Source: Nocardia transvalensis NBRC 15921
GTDB lineage: Bacteria; Actinomycetota; Actinomycetes; Mycobacteriales; Mycobacteriaceae
Length of the DNA stretch: 64,000 nt
Assembly: GCF_000308875.1 (NCBI RefSeq)
Contig: NZ_BAGL01000123.1
Location: forward strand, 62,001 to 126,000
Direction: 5' to 3'
Shown here: in pieces, positions 25,557 to 37,500 of the stretch
Layout of the letters: every line of letters starts with the position of its first letter
Numbering within the stretch: position 1 is the stretch's first letter
The notes under the pieces: model-generated
What the model was told of the DNA's origin: nothing
Databases searched by the model: none
Seen by the model: only the letters and a program-made list of their open reading frames with translations
Made by a program: the position numbers and the translations under genes

Positions 25557-28500
25557 TCACGGCGAAGGTAGTGGTCCCGGGTTCTCGGGCGTCATGCCCG
25601 ACCGTAGGCGCGCGAGCACCTCGTCGGCGGCTCGGACTATATCGTTGTGGGTCGGCATCGACTCCATGGAGTCGTGCCAGCCCGGGTACGCGCGGCCGAG
25701 TGCCCACGTAATACTCTCCACCATCCTGTGCTTCCCGCTCGTGTCGGCATCCTGTGCGATCAGTAGGTCGACGAGGCGAATCGTGTCGATCAGGACTCGT
25801 CCGGTGTCGAGAAGGGCAAGCCAGGGTGTCAGATATTCCAGGGCGACCTCGTCGGGGCGGTCTCCCGGGCTTCGTTGGTAATGAACGGCCAGTTCGTGAT
25901 CCGCCGGCGTCGGATGCGCCAGCCCGACGTCCAGTACCTCGTACTGCCCCGCGTCGGTCTCCATGACGTTCCCCGTAGTGATATCGGCGTGGTGCGACCG
26001 TAGCGGTTGGTGTCGAATCCTATCGGTGTACCGAGCCAGGCCGGCGGTCAGCGAACCGCGGATGCCGACCGCCTCGAACATGGTCCGATAAGGCTCGTGC
26101 GGGGCGTAGTGCCGATATACGTCTTCGAGGTGTTGCGCCTGCATGGAGAAGTAATCGACCGATGTTGTCGGATAATCCGCGGGGATTCGCATGTGTCCCC
26201 TGCGCCGTGGGCTCGAGTCACGTTGCAGACGTACGCGCTCCATCTGACTCTGTGCTGCCCTCAACACCGGAATCGCGCGGGGTTCGAAAATTGATTCCAC
26301 GTGCCTTCCTCGGATCCGTGGTCGGATGTCCCACAAGACATTTCCATCGGCGTCCCGTTCCACATACAGCACCCGCGGGAGGAGTAGCTTCTCGTCGTCC
26401 GGAGTTGCCTCAGCGACGGCCTGCAGGGTCTCGGACTCGTCCGGCCACAGTACGAAGTCCAATGTATTGACCGACTTCCTGGGCTCCAGAACCGCGAATT
26501 CGTTGTTCTCCGCCAGATAGACCTTCTTCTGAGTTCCGGAGATGACCTCGCCGTGCCGCGTGTTGTGCGCGTAGATCGCGTGCGCTTCTTCTCGCGTCAT
26601 AGCCGTGCCGACGGGCCCTCCGAGGTGTGGGTAGTCCTCCGGTGGGCGCAGGCTACGAAGCACGGGATTGGCGAGCATCGACGCTTCCGGGGTCACGATG
26701 AATGTCGGTTCGGACGTATCCGACTCGCCCTCGGGCTCGCCGCCGAATGCCGCCCGGCCGACCGCCCGGAGCCGCTCCCGAACGGATTCCCCACCGAGCG
26801 CTCCCGCGATACCGGCCTCGAAGGCGGCGGCGCCGCTCCCGCCCAGCCGTTCCAGCAGCACGTACTCGCCGCTGAGGTCGGTGCCGAACATGGGCGGGTC
26901 GTCGGTGCTGATGGTGCACTGGACACCGGCGGCGAGCAGACGCGACAGCGGATGCCGCTCGGCGTCGGCCACCACACGGGTGCGCAGGTTCGAGGTGAGG
27001 GCCACGTCGAGGACGATGCCGCGTTCGACGAGTTCCGCCATCAGGTCCGGATCGTCCGCGGCCGCGATGCCGTGCCGAATCCGCTTCGGGTTCCAGCGCA
27101 ACACTTCTCGCACGGCGTCGATGCCCCCGGACTCCCCGGCATGCGGCGCGATACCCAGGCCGCCGTCGGTGGCGATGGCGACGGCGCGGTCGAACATCGA
27201 TACGTCACCGCGGGCGAGTTCGTCCCCGCCGACGTCCAGGCCGACCACGCCGCGATCGCGGTACCGCGCGGCCCAGCGCGCGAGCTGCTCGGCGTACTCC
27301 GGGTCGCCACCCCAGATCAAGCTGGGCGTCAATCGGACTGTGACGCCGTATCTCTCGGCCGCTTCGGCGATGCCGTCGGTCGCTCCCGCGAAGATCTCCT
27401 GCCAGGTCTTGCCGTGCCATTGCACCCGCGCGATCGGGGACAGGCTGGCCTCCACGTACACCGCGCGATGGTTCGCGGCCTCCGCGGCGTAATCGAGGAC
27501 CATCCGGCGGTAGTCGTCCGCCGTTTGAATCGCGTTGTTCGTCATGCGCCACACCGAGAGGAACTGGCTGAAATCGGTGTACTCGTACAGTTCCTCCAGC
27601 GCTTCGACGTTGTCGGCGGGCAGCCCGATCCCGTTGCGCCGCGCCATGTTCAGCAGCGCCTGCGGCCGGACCGTGCCCTCGAGATGGACGTGCAACTCGA
27701 TCTTCGGGTAGGGAACCTGGTCGGCGACGTCCGCGGTGGGCGGGCCGGTGATGTCGCCGTCGCGCGGGCGAGGTTGTGGTTGTGCACTGTCCGGAGTGAG
27801 TGAGCTGGTGGGGGTGAGTTCTCCGGTGTTCTCGTCGGCGGTGAAGTAGGCGACCGAGGTCTCGGTGATGTGGGCGCCGGAGAACGATCGGAGCCATTCT
27901 TCTTCGGTTTGGGCGCGGGGAATGAGGTCCCGCTCGGTGTCGGTGAGCGTGGGATCGGTCTCGCCGTGGTCGATATTCGTGTCGAAGAAAAGCAGGGTGC
28001 CGGCGACGTTGGTGACGACGAAGGAGTGCATGGTGTCGTTCTCGGCGTCGTCGATGAGGATTACGGCGGTGTCGATGCCGTCGATGCCGTGACGGACCTT
28101 GTGCAGGATTTCGGCGACGGTCTCGGTGCCCGTGGTGAGGTAGGCCTTGGTGGCTTGTTCGAGGTCTCGGTATTTCTTGGGTCCGGCGGCGATATCCCGT
28201 TCGCCGGTTCCGCCGAGGGCGGACAGAACACGGACGGTCTGTTGTACGCAGCTGTCGATGCGCCGCCGGGTCGCGATCGCCGATTCCGGGTACCGTTCGG
28301 CCGGCGCGTCCTCCGCGGGAGCCGGGGTGATGCCGACGGACTCCAGGTACGGGCCGAGGTCGGCTTCGTGGACGGGGCAGCCCAGCAGGGACTCGAACGC
28401 TTCGGAAAGACCGAATTCCGAGAGCAGATAGCCGAATTCGTACAACAGCTCGCCATCTTCGGCCGTGATTTCCTGGCGATCGAGCCTGTTCACGGCGGCT

Positions 28501-31500
28501 TGGGCCGCGACTTCCATCACCTGATAGCAGGACAGCACACCCGCGTAATCCCAGCCCGGCCAATTCGTATGCCCCATCTGCTGGATCGGGAAGGCGGCGA
28601 GCAGACCGGGGAGGTCGAGCCCGACCTGGGCCAGTACCGATTCCTCGAACTCCGCGATTACGGCACGGGGGTCCGTCCCGGTGGGCACCTGGCCGGTGGT
28701 CAGCTGGTGCCACTTCAGATCGAGATAGCTGAAGGTCAGGTTGTTGGCGGCAGACGCGCCCTGCGGAGCTGTGGCGAGCCGCGCGATCTGATCGCGGAGT
28801 TCGGCCGGCATCGGCAGGCCTGTGTCGTGATGCTTGGCGTAATTGCCCAGTACCGCCGGATGCGCTGCGAATGCCTTGTCGACCAGTACCGCCACGAACT
28901 CGACCCAGTTGCGAGGGATCTGGGCACCGGTTCGTTCCAGCACGCCGGCCAGGGTGAAATTGACCGCGTGCCCGCCGAATTCGTGAAAGAGGGCGCCGAC
29001 CTCCTCCCAGGTGAGGAGTACCGGATCGCCGTCGGTCGGCTCGACGTCCATCGAGACGACATTGACCGGCAACTGGCCCGCCCCGTCGAATTTGTCGACC
29101 AGCTGCTGGGTGCGCCCGCCGCCCAACTTCCCGGGTCGCGTGTGCGGGTCGAACAGGACACGACCGATCGTCCGTCCGGTTCGATCGGCGAGGTCGAACG
29201 TGCGGACGTCGGGGTGGTAGGCGGACAGGTCCTCGCGTTCGGTGATCGTGATACCGAACAATTTCTCGATCAACCAGAACACGCCGTCGGTCAGCACCGT
29301 GTTCAGCTCCAGGAACTGCCGTGCCGGTTCGAGGTCGATGCCGAGATCCCGCTTGCGCAGCTGCTCCAGCGCGAACGGCACGTCGTGCGCCTCGAGTTCC
29401 GGCAGGCCGAGCAACTCCGCTCCCCTGCGCAGCTGTGATTCGAATTCCCGGACCACCGCGGGAGCCAGCCTCCTCAGCAACTCCTCCGTCTGTTCCGGAG
29501 TTATCGGCTCACCGCGTCCGGCCAACGCCGCGTAATGGGGTTCGCCGAGAAGTGCGGCGATCTCGGCCCGTGACCGCACGATATCGAGCGCGAGGCGCGA
29601 GTTGTCGCGTTGTCCGGCACGGGCCAGTTCGGCGGTCGCTCCCAGCAACCGCTCCCGGAGTGCGCGTGACTTGATCGACTTGGCGAGCGGTTGCCAATTG
29701 CCGCTCATCTGGTTGTAGAACTTGATGAAGTGGTCCTCCGGGCGTCCTCGTTCGACGGCCGCCGCCTTCGCGGCCCTACGGGCATCGTCCGGCAGCCCCT
29801 CCAACTCGTCCTCGTCGGTGACCCATACGCCCGCGGTTTCCTCTCGGGCCTTGTTCTGATTCTCCTGGTACTTCTGGCGACAGGCCGCCAGCCGCGCCCT
29901 GACCGCGGCGAGTGCCTCGCGGTCGGCGGGGGACAGGTGCATACCGGCCGTCCGGAAGTCCTCGCGCTTGCGCGCCAGCAGGGCGGCGGACGCCGGATCC
30001 AACTCCGTCCCGGAAGTGTCGGCCTGCAACTTCGCGATCCGGTCGTAAAGCCCCCGGTTCGTATGAACCGCGGTCCGGTGAGCCTCGAACATCTTCCGGA
30101 CCTCCGTCGCGGCCTCCTCGATGCCCGGATAGAGAGCGGATGCGTTGTCGGTCAATATGTTCAGGAGGTTCGAGAGCACGCCGATCCGCGCCCCGGACGC
30201 GGAAAGGGGCCGCAGGGTGTTCTCGACCGTCGCGGGTGCTGTGTTCGCGAGGATCGCCTCGATCTCGGAATTGTGCTCGGCGATGGCCTTTTCGGCCGCC
30301 GGGACGAAGTCCTCGGCCCGCAACTCATCCCACGGTAGCGACTTGAACTCATCGAGATCCCTACCCAGCAGCGGAGACTCGGATCGTCTCACTGTCGGAT
30401 CACCGGCACCATCGGTGGGGGCGGAGGCCGCTGCGGCTGACGGGGCAGCGCGCTCCACCTCGGTACTTCCCGACTCCGGGAGTCGTTGGGCGAGTTCGTA
30501 TTCCAGCGTCCGTAGTTCCTCGGACCAGAGTTCGACCGCGATCGGGTCGTCGCCCAATTGTTCGATGCGCTGGGCTATGTCGGTAATTTCGGCGCGTATC
30601 CGGCCGGGGGCAATTTCCTCATCTCCGATGAGTAGCCTGCCGCTCATCCGGCCGTGCCGGTATATGACAGGCTCGCCGTACTTCTCGTGCAGGAAGTATT
30701 TTTGCAGGGTGTAGTGGCTGTAGCCGTAACCGATGTATATGTCGGCGCCACGTGCGAACGATTGATCGATCGCGTCCATGATGGCGATTTCGCGGCAGTT
30801 CACCTCGTAGCGGGTGATGTCGCGTATCGGATTATCGCTGTCGGTGCGGTTGGGGTTGAATATGTCGACGGCCTTCGCGCCGGGATCGAACGGTTCGCCC
30901 ATGACGTCGCGATACCATTCGAGCAGATTTTCCAAGGTATGTTCCTGCGGGCCTGTCGGGTGTGGCCACGCTCCGGTCCTGCGCAGACTCGCGTCCCTTG
31001 CGGCTGCGATCGTTCGCATCGCGGCGTAGAACTCCTCGTTGTCATCGCGGAGCCGGGCGAGAACCTCGTCTGGCGACGTCTCCTCGTCTGCCTCCAGGAG
31101 GGCATGTTGGAAATGTCGTACTTCACTGAGGAATGCCCGTAGGTGGTGGAGAATTTCCCCCTCCGGATTCAGGGTGGTCGGGAACGCCGTCAGCCAGTCG
31201 ATGTCCGCCAGCGCACACGGCACGCCGTGCTGGAAGGCGAGCCATTTCGTCGCCCGGTTGTCACCCTTTCGGACAGCTTCGTCGAAGCTCCAGTGCCTGA
31301 CCTTGTCGTCGGAAACGACGACCGTTTCGGCGTAGACTATGCCGTCGCGTCCGGCCAAGCCGCGGACGAACTCTTCGAACGCGCTGCGTATCAGCGGATA
31401 CTGCCCGTTGTTCGGATGCTTGCTGTGTTCTCGGGCGTCGTACCAGATATGACCTCCGCCCGGCGCGTCGTATCGGGCGATTCTCGTTCCGTGCCCGAAG

Positions 31501-34500
31501 ATTTCGATCATCTTGTCTTCTTTGGCCATGCACATGGGCCGCAGTTCGTTGAACGTCCGCGCGTCAGGAGTCGGCCCGCCCAGGGCACCGCCGACTTGCT
31601 CCGCTACGACGAAATCGCTGCTTTCGGGCTCGTCGTCGGCGAGATCGATCGCGACGGGGTCGATGCGATTGCCGGATGACCCGGATGCGATTGTGTTTCG
31701 GTCCCGGTCGGGCTTATGGAGTTCGAACCACACGGCTTGGTGCCAGCCGTCCTCGTGGCGTTTGAAGAGTTCGACGCCGGAACGCAGCGGCGTCGAGTTC
31801 CCCGCTGCCGTGGTGGGGCCGGGGAGAATTGCGAGACCGGAGCGGGTCGGAATGCCGCCTCGCGCGTTCCTCGGCATCGAGGCGGCGTGTGTATCGAGCA
31901 GTGTGACTCGCACCAGGTCGTCGGTCGTCTCCGCCACGAGGTGGACTGTGCCGCGGCGGTGTTCCGTGGCATCGATCACCATGGCCGTGAGTTCGGCACA
32001 CGCGAGGTTCACCTTGTCGGTGGGCCAGCCGCTGAGCTGATCCGCCAGCCAGGACGCGGCTTCGGCGGGGGCGTGCGGACTGTACGGTCCCTCCGGCTCG
32101 GCGCGCACGACTCGCTCGGACCGTCGCGGGGCACCGGGGGTCGGGGCGGCCGGGGCGGAAAGGTCTGCGGTGGGGGGTGTTTCGCTGCCCGCTGCCCAGG
32201 ACACACCCGATGCGGCGAACCAGGAGGTCAGTGTGTCGTGCACGACCGCCCACGCCGGCGCGGTGCGCGCTCGGTCCGGTCCGAGTCGGAGGCGGGTGTA
32301 GTGCGAGGTGCCGGAGCCGCCGTCGGTCCGCACGGTGAACGTGCCCTCGGCAGGTTCGCCGTGAGTCGCAGTGACCCGTACGGTGATCGACTCCCCGTCG
32401 GCGGCGGACTCCCAGGCGACAAGGTCGATCCAGAACACGATGCGGTGGCCGGCTCCGTCGACGGCGACGGAGTAGCCGGAGAGCAGTTTGTAGACGTCGC
32501 CCTTATGGTTCAACACCTGCGCGACAGGCATTTCGGCCGCCGTGTCCAGCCACAGCAGGCCCTGATGCTCGGCACCGAACCCGGTGTCGAATTCGCACAC
32601 ACCGAGATCGGCGCCGCTGTGCTCGAGCGCATCGAGGATCTGCGCGGGATTCATCGGATCCCCGTTCCATTCCTCGAAGCCTTGGCTGAACGCGTCGAGA
32701 GCTCGCAACCGGCCGCTGATCCGCCAGGTACCGAAGCCGCTGATCTCGTCCGGCGAGATACCCGCCTCCAGGAGCGCCGCGAGGAGGAACTCGTGTGTCG
32801 CGTCGACGGTGACGAGCCTGCCGTCGGTCAGCAGGAAGAACGGGTCGCCGTTGATGCCCACGGTGTGATGAGGCCGCCGGCCGGTTCCGAGGAACCGGCC
32901 GCGGGAATCCACCTCCGGCCACACGAGTTCGATGTCGAGGCCATCCACATCCTCGAGGTTCTCGAGCAGCGCCGCCGGCAGGGGCATCGCCTCGTATGTG
33001 GGGCGGGCCTCTGCGGTCGCGGTCGATCGTGCCCTCGGCGCGAGCATTCTCTTCTCGTGGGGTGCGCGGCCTTCGAAATTCTCCTCCAGTTCGATATCCC
33101 TGCCCTCGAAGTGATGCAGCAGGGCGGCATAGATCAGATTCTGAACGTGTCCGAACAGGGGGTGGTCGATCTGCGGTTCCTTGTGGCTCACCCACACCCG
33201 GACCCGTCCGTCATCCGGATCCCGGTACCGGATGCCGCAGCGGACTGTGAGGTCCTCGACTTCGATCGCGACGACGTCCGGACTCCCGGCTTTGTCGAAC
33301 AGGTGGTCGTGTGACACTCCCCGAGCCTCGACCGCGTGCAGCACCAGGGAATCCGGGCCGCTGTCGGGATCGACATCCGTTACCGCTCCGGCCGTGCTGT
33401 TTCTGGCCGGACCGGTGATCGAATGAATCGTCTCGACGATCATGCGGCCGGACACGGGATAGTGATCCTCGGCGTCGTCGTCCTCGAGGCTGATCGCGAC
33501 GGGGTCGATGCGATTGCCGCGGGTCTTTCCGGTATCGGTGGCGGGCGTGAGGATCTCGTCGGTGCCTTCTGCCCAGGTGAAGCCGGATGCGGCCAGCCAC
33601 TCCGTCAGCACGCCGTGCGAGGTGCGGAGAGCCGGATGGGTCCGGCTGGGCTGCGGGCCGGGATCGAAGGCACGGTATCGAGCCATTGCCGTTGTACTGG
33701 CCGGGTCCACCTCGATCGTGGCTCGTGCGGGGACGCCCAGTACCGGATGGATGATCACATCGATCGACAGACCGCCGCCCGAGGGGAACCGGACCTGTTC
33801 GACCTCGAACCAGAAGTCGCCATCACCGCCGCGGAGATGTTCGGACACCTTTTTGGTGAGGGCGTAGCGGCTTCTGAGGCTTCCCGGTTCCGGAATCAAT
33901 TCCGCGGCGGAATGTTCGCCGTCGTTTTCCGGAGGGCTCCGCCATGCCTTCCCGACATTTTGGTGTGCCAAATCGAAGTCGATCGTCGAGAGATCGAAGT
34001 TCAGGCCGAGTCGATGTCGCAGTTGTATCCAGAATTTCGACGTCCTCGTGGCGTGATCGTTGAACAGTCCGCCGAACGGTTTGACATGTTCCGGTACACC
34101 ATCGACCAGGCGCCAGTATCCGAATCCGGCAAATATACTCGGTCCCGGATATCTTTCGCTCGCGCGCCGTTCGTCGGCATCGGCGTGCTTGGCCATATAT
34201 GCCTTGACCAAGTGAGGATGCTCGCCGTCACGGCTGGTAATGAATGTGCCGTCACGGAGCATCAAGAATACGTCACCGTGTTTGCCCTTCGTGCTGTACG
34301 GCTTCCGGCCGGGTCCGAGGAAGCGACCACGGTGGTCCTGTTCGAGGATGACGACGGGGACGTCCCGACTCTCACTCAGCTCGGGACGGTAATTCATCTC
34401 CGCACCGTCGTACAGCGCCGTCCCGGCGGTATCGGACTCCTGTGCGTCGCGAGCGGGTCCGTTGACGGTGGGCATGCCGGGGATCGGTTGTGCGACACCG

Positions 34501-37500
34501 GGTGCGCCGCGGCGGAATCCGGTGTAGCGGCCGTCCGTCCGGAGGAAGTGGGCGTCGAGCCGGTTGGTCAGGGCGTGAATCCCCTTGGTGACGTCGCGGC
34601 CGGACTGGCCGTCGAGGTACCGGATGACGCCGTGGTGGTTGACCACGTTGACGGTGTGCCCCGGCCGGCTTCCGCTGTCCGTCCGGGTATACGCGATGAT
34701 GCCGCGAGCGCCGTGACCCGCGTCGAGCAGCTCCTGTTCGACAGCCGTCCAGTCGTCCACGTGGTGGAAGGCCCCGTCGTAGTGGGCCTCGAGGAACGGG
34801 ACGTGGAACTGTCCGCTGTCGTCGGTCCCACCCGTTCGCCCGGTGGGGGAGGGCATGGCGACCATGGTGGTCCGCCCGCCGAGGCGGAGGTCGGTGGCGA
34901 TGCTGCATTCGGCGCAATTGTCTTTGTTACCGAGGGGATTGACGTCGCTGATCAGGTCGATCAGGGGGTCCTCCGCCACGACGGCTTCCGTGGCCTGCTC
35001 GGTGCTCGTCCCCAGGATGCGGTCGCGAAGGTGGTTCACCAGGTTGCGGGCCAGCTCGCGCCCTTCGACGCCGACCATGCTCAGCAGATACCGGTCGATC
35101 GTCTTGAGCATGTACTCGTCGACCGACCGGCTGCCGATCAGTGAATAGAGCCGGGCGGCAAGGTATCTGGTGCGCAGGTACTCCGGTGACTCGCGGTCGA
35201 GGCCGCGGCAGCCGGGGAAGTGCAGGGCCGACCAGAGATCGTTCTTGAGGTGACGATTCCAGAATTCGTACTCGTCCGGTGCGAGCAGTGCCCGCATCCG
35301 ATCGCGATCGCCGTCGAGCATCGGGCGGCCCGACAGATACGACATGATTCCGGCGGCGATCGACAGCAGTTGCGGCAGCTCGTCCAGCGAAGTGCTGCGC
35401 AGCAGCTGCTGGACCGGGCTGGACCGGTCGGCGGCGTCGCCGCCGGTGGGTTCTTCCGGCGTGTCTTCGGGCATCGTCCGGAATTTCCAGACGGTGATCG
35501 TATCGTCGCCCTGGACCCGCTTCTCCTGCTTGAACAAGAGGGGCCCCGGGTCGGAAAGGCCCAGCAGCTGTTCGGCTTTCAGTCCGGCCGCGACGGCGAG
35601 CCCGAGTGTCAGGTAGAGGGGCGAGCGGCGCAGGAAGCGCTTCAGCTCGAAGAAGTCCTTCTCGGTGAGTTCGATATCCCGCAGCTTGGTGAGGTTTCCG
35701 TCGAACAGCGCGCGGAACCAGCCCTGCCGGTTGCCGATCCAGTCCGCCCCGCGCGGCTCGCCGGGCTTCGGTATCGGCAAGTTCTCGATGTAGTCGAAGG
35801 GGTGGCCACCGTCGGTGCCCTGGACGTCGCCCAATTCGATGATGAGATATTCGATCTCGGCGATCTCCTCGGGGGAGAATCCGGCGGCCAGGGCGCGGGC
35901 CCGGACGGCGCGCTGCCGCTCCGGATCCGCGGGCCGCCAACGGGTCCCGCGTCGTGCGTCCGCGGGCCGGTGCACGGCACGGGCCGCCTCGTCACCGCGG
36001 CCCGCGGTGACGAGGCCGATATTGTCCAGGGACTCCGTCGGTTCCAGGGTCTCGTTGTCGGCGAAAGAGTTGTAACCCTGATGAACCTGTATGCCATTGC
36101 GGAACCTCTTGGTAGCCGGGGGTTCCGCGGTGAGTCGGATCGCACCCCAGGACTCGTTGGCGGGGTCGGCGCCCAGTCCGCTGTTGAGATACCGGCCGTG
36201 GCGGTCCGGGTTGTCGGCACCGAGCTTGGCGACGGGATCGCCGCTCGCGGTCAGGACGTAGACGTTCTCCGCGCCGATGCCGAAGTCCGAGGCGTGTGTC
36301 AGCGGGCCCGCCCCGGGGGAGCCCGTCAGGATCACTCGGTCGATCTCGCCCGCCAGCCGGCGGCCCTGTCCGGCATAGCACACCGTCGTCGAGCCGTAGC
36401 TGTGCCCGAGAAGCGTGCGTGACCGGGGCGGCGCGATCCCCCGATGCCGGGCGAGCGCCTCGCGAGTAGCGTTGTAGGACACCGTTTCCCGCGCGACCAC
36501 GTAACCGCCGACGGCGGCGAACCGGGTCTGCGCGGGTTCCAGCGGCAGGGTCTGCGCCGTGCCCTTCACCAGGTTGCGCGGATGGTGGTACCCGATATCG
36601 ATGATGGCCGCCACCGTCTCGCCGGGTGCGTACCGTGAGGTCATCTGGTATTGCGGCCCGGCGAACCGGAATCGCTTCAGCAGCGTCCGCATCGAATTGC
36701 CGAAGCCGCCGATCTGGCGTGTCACATTCGTGGCCGTATCGGCATCTCCGATGGATACGGTGATCCGGCCGTTGCCCTCGTACTTCAGGGGATCGAAGGC
36801 GATGAGCTGCACCGGAGGAGATCCGAAATCCCGTGCCTGGCGCTCGATTTCGGCAAGCTGGTCCCGCGTCACCTCCAGGTTGCGCAGGTGTGCCCGCTCG
36901 GCGGCGGTGAGTTTCCGTCCCGATCGGATCTGCTCGAACCGCGCCAGCTGCCGGGTCATCGAGCGGCGGTTCGCGTCGTCGCGCACGGCGTACGGGACGC
37001 CGTCGGCATTGCCGATCAGCTCCGGATGTACCACCGCCAGTGCCCGCCGCTCGTCGTCGGTCAGCGAGAACCACCACTCCGCGTTGCGCAGGGCGCGAGT
37101 CCGGGCGGCCTCGGTCACCCGATCCGGGTCGACCCGCGTGAACAGCGACTTCAGGGTCGCTCCGGTCCCCAGCCGCCTGGTCAGCTTCTCGACAGCGGAG
37201 GCGACGTGCCGCTGCTCGTCCGCCGCGGGCTCGGGAGTACCGGTGTCCGGTTCGTCGTCGTCGGCCAGGTCGATGGCGACGGGGTCGATGCGGGGGCCGG
37301 ATGCGGCGCTGTGGTTGTCGTGATCTCCGAGATCATGCGTAGGACCGGCGACTTCCAGTAGTTCGATAACCCACTGCCCCTTCTTCCGGGTCCGGCGCAG
37401 GACCTGGAAGTGGCAGCCGGGGGGGAACAGCACTTCGGCTTCGCTCGAACTCTCCGAGATCTTCGAGATATCGCGACCGGTCGACGAGTGGATGACGAAC

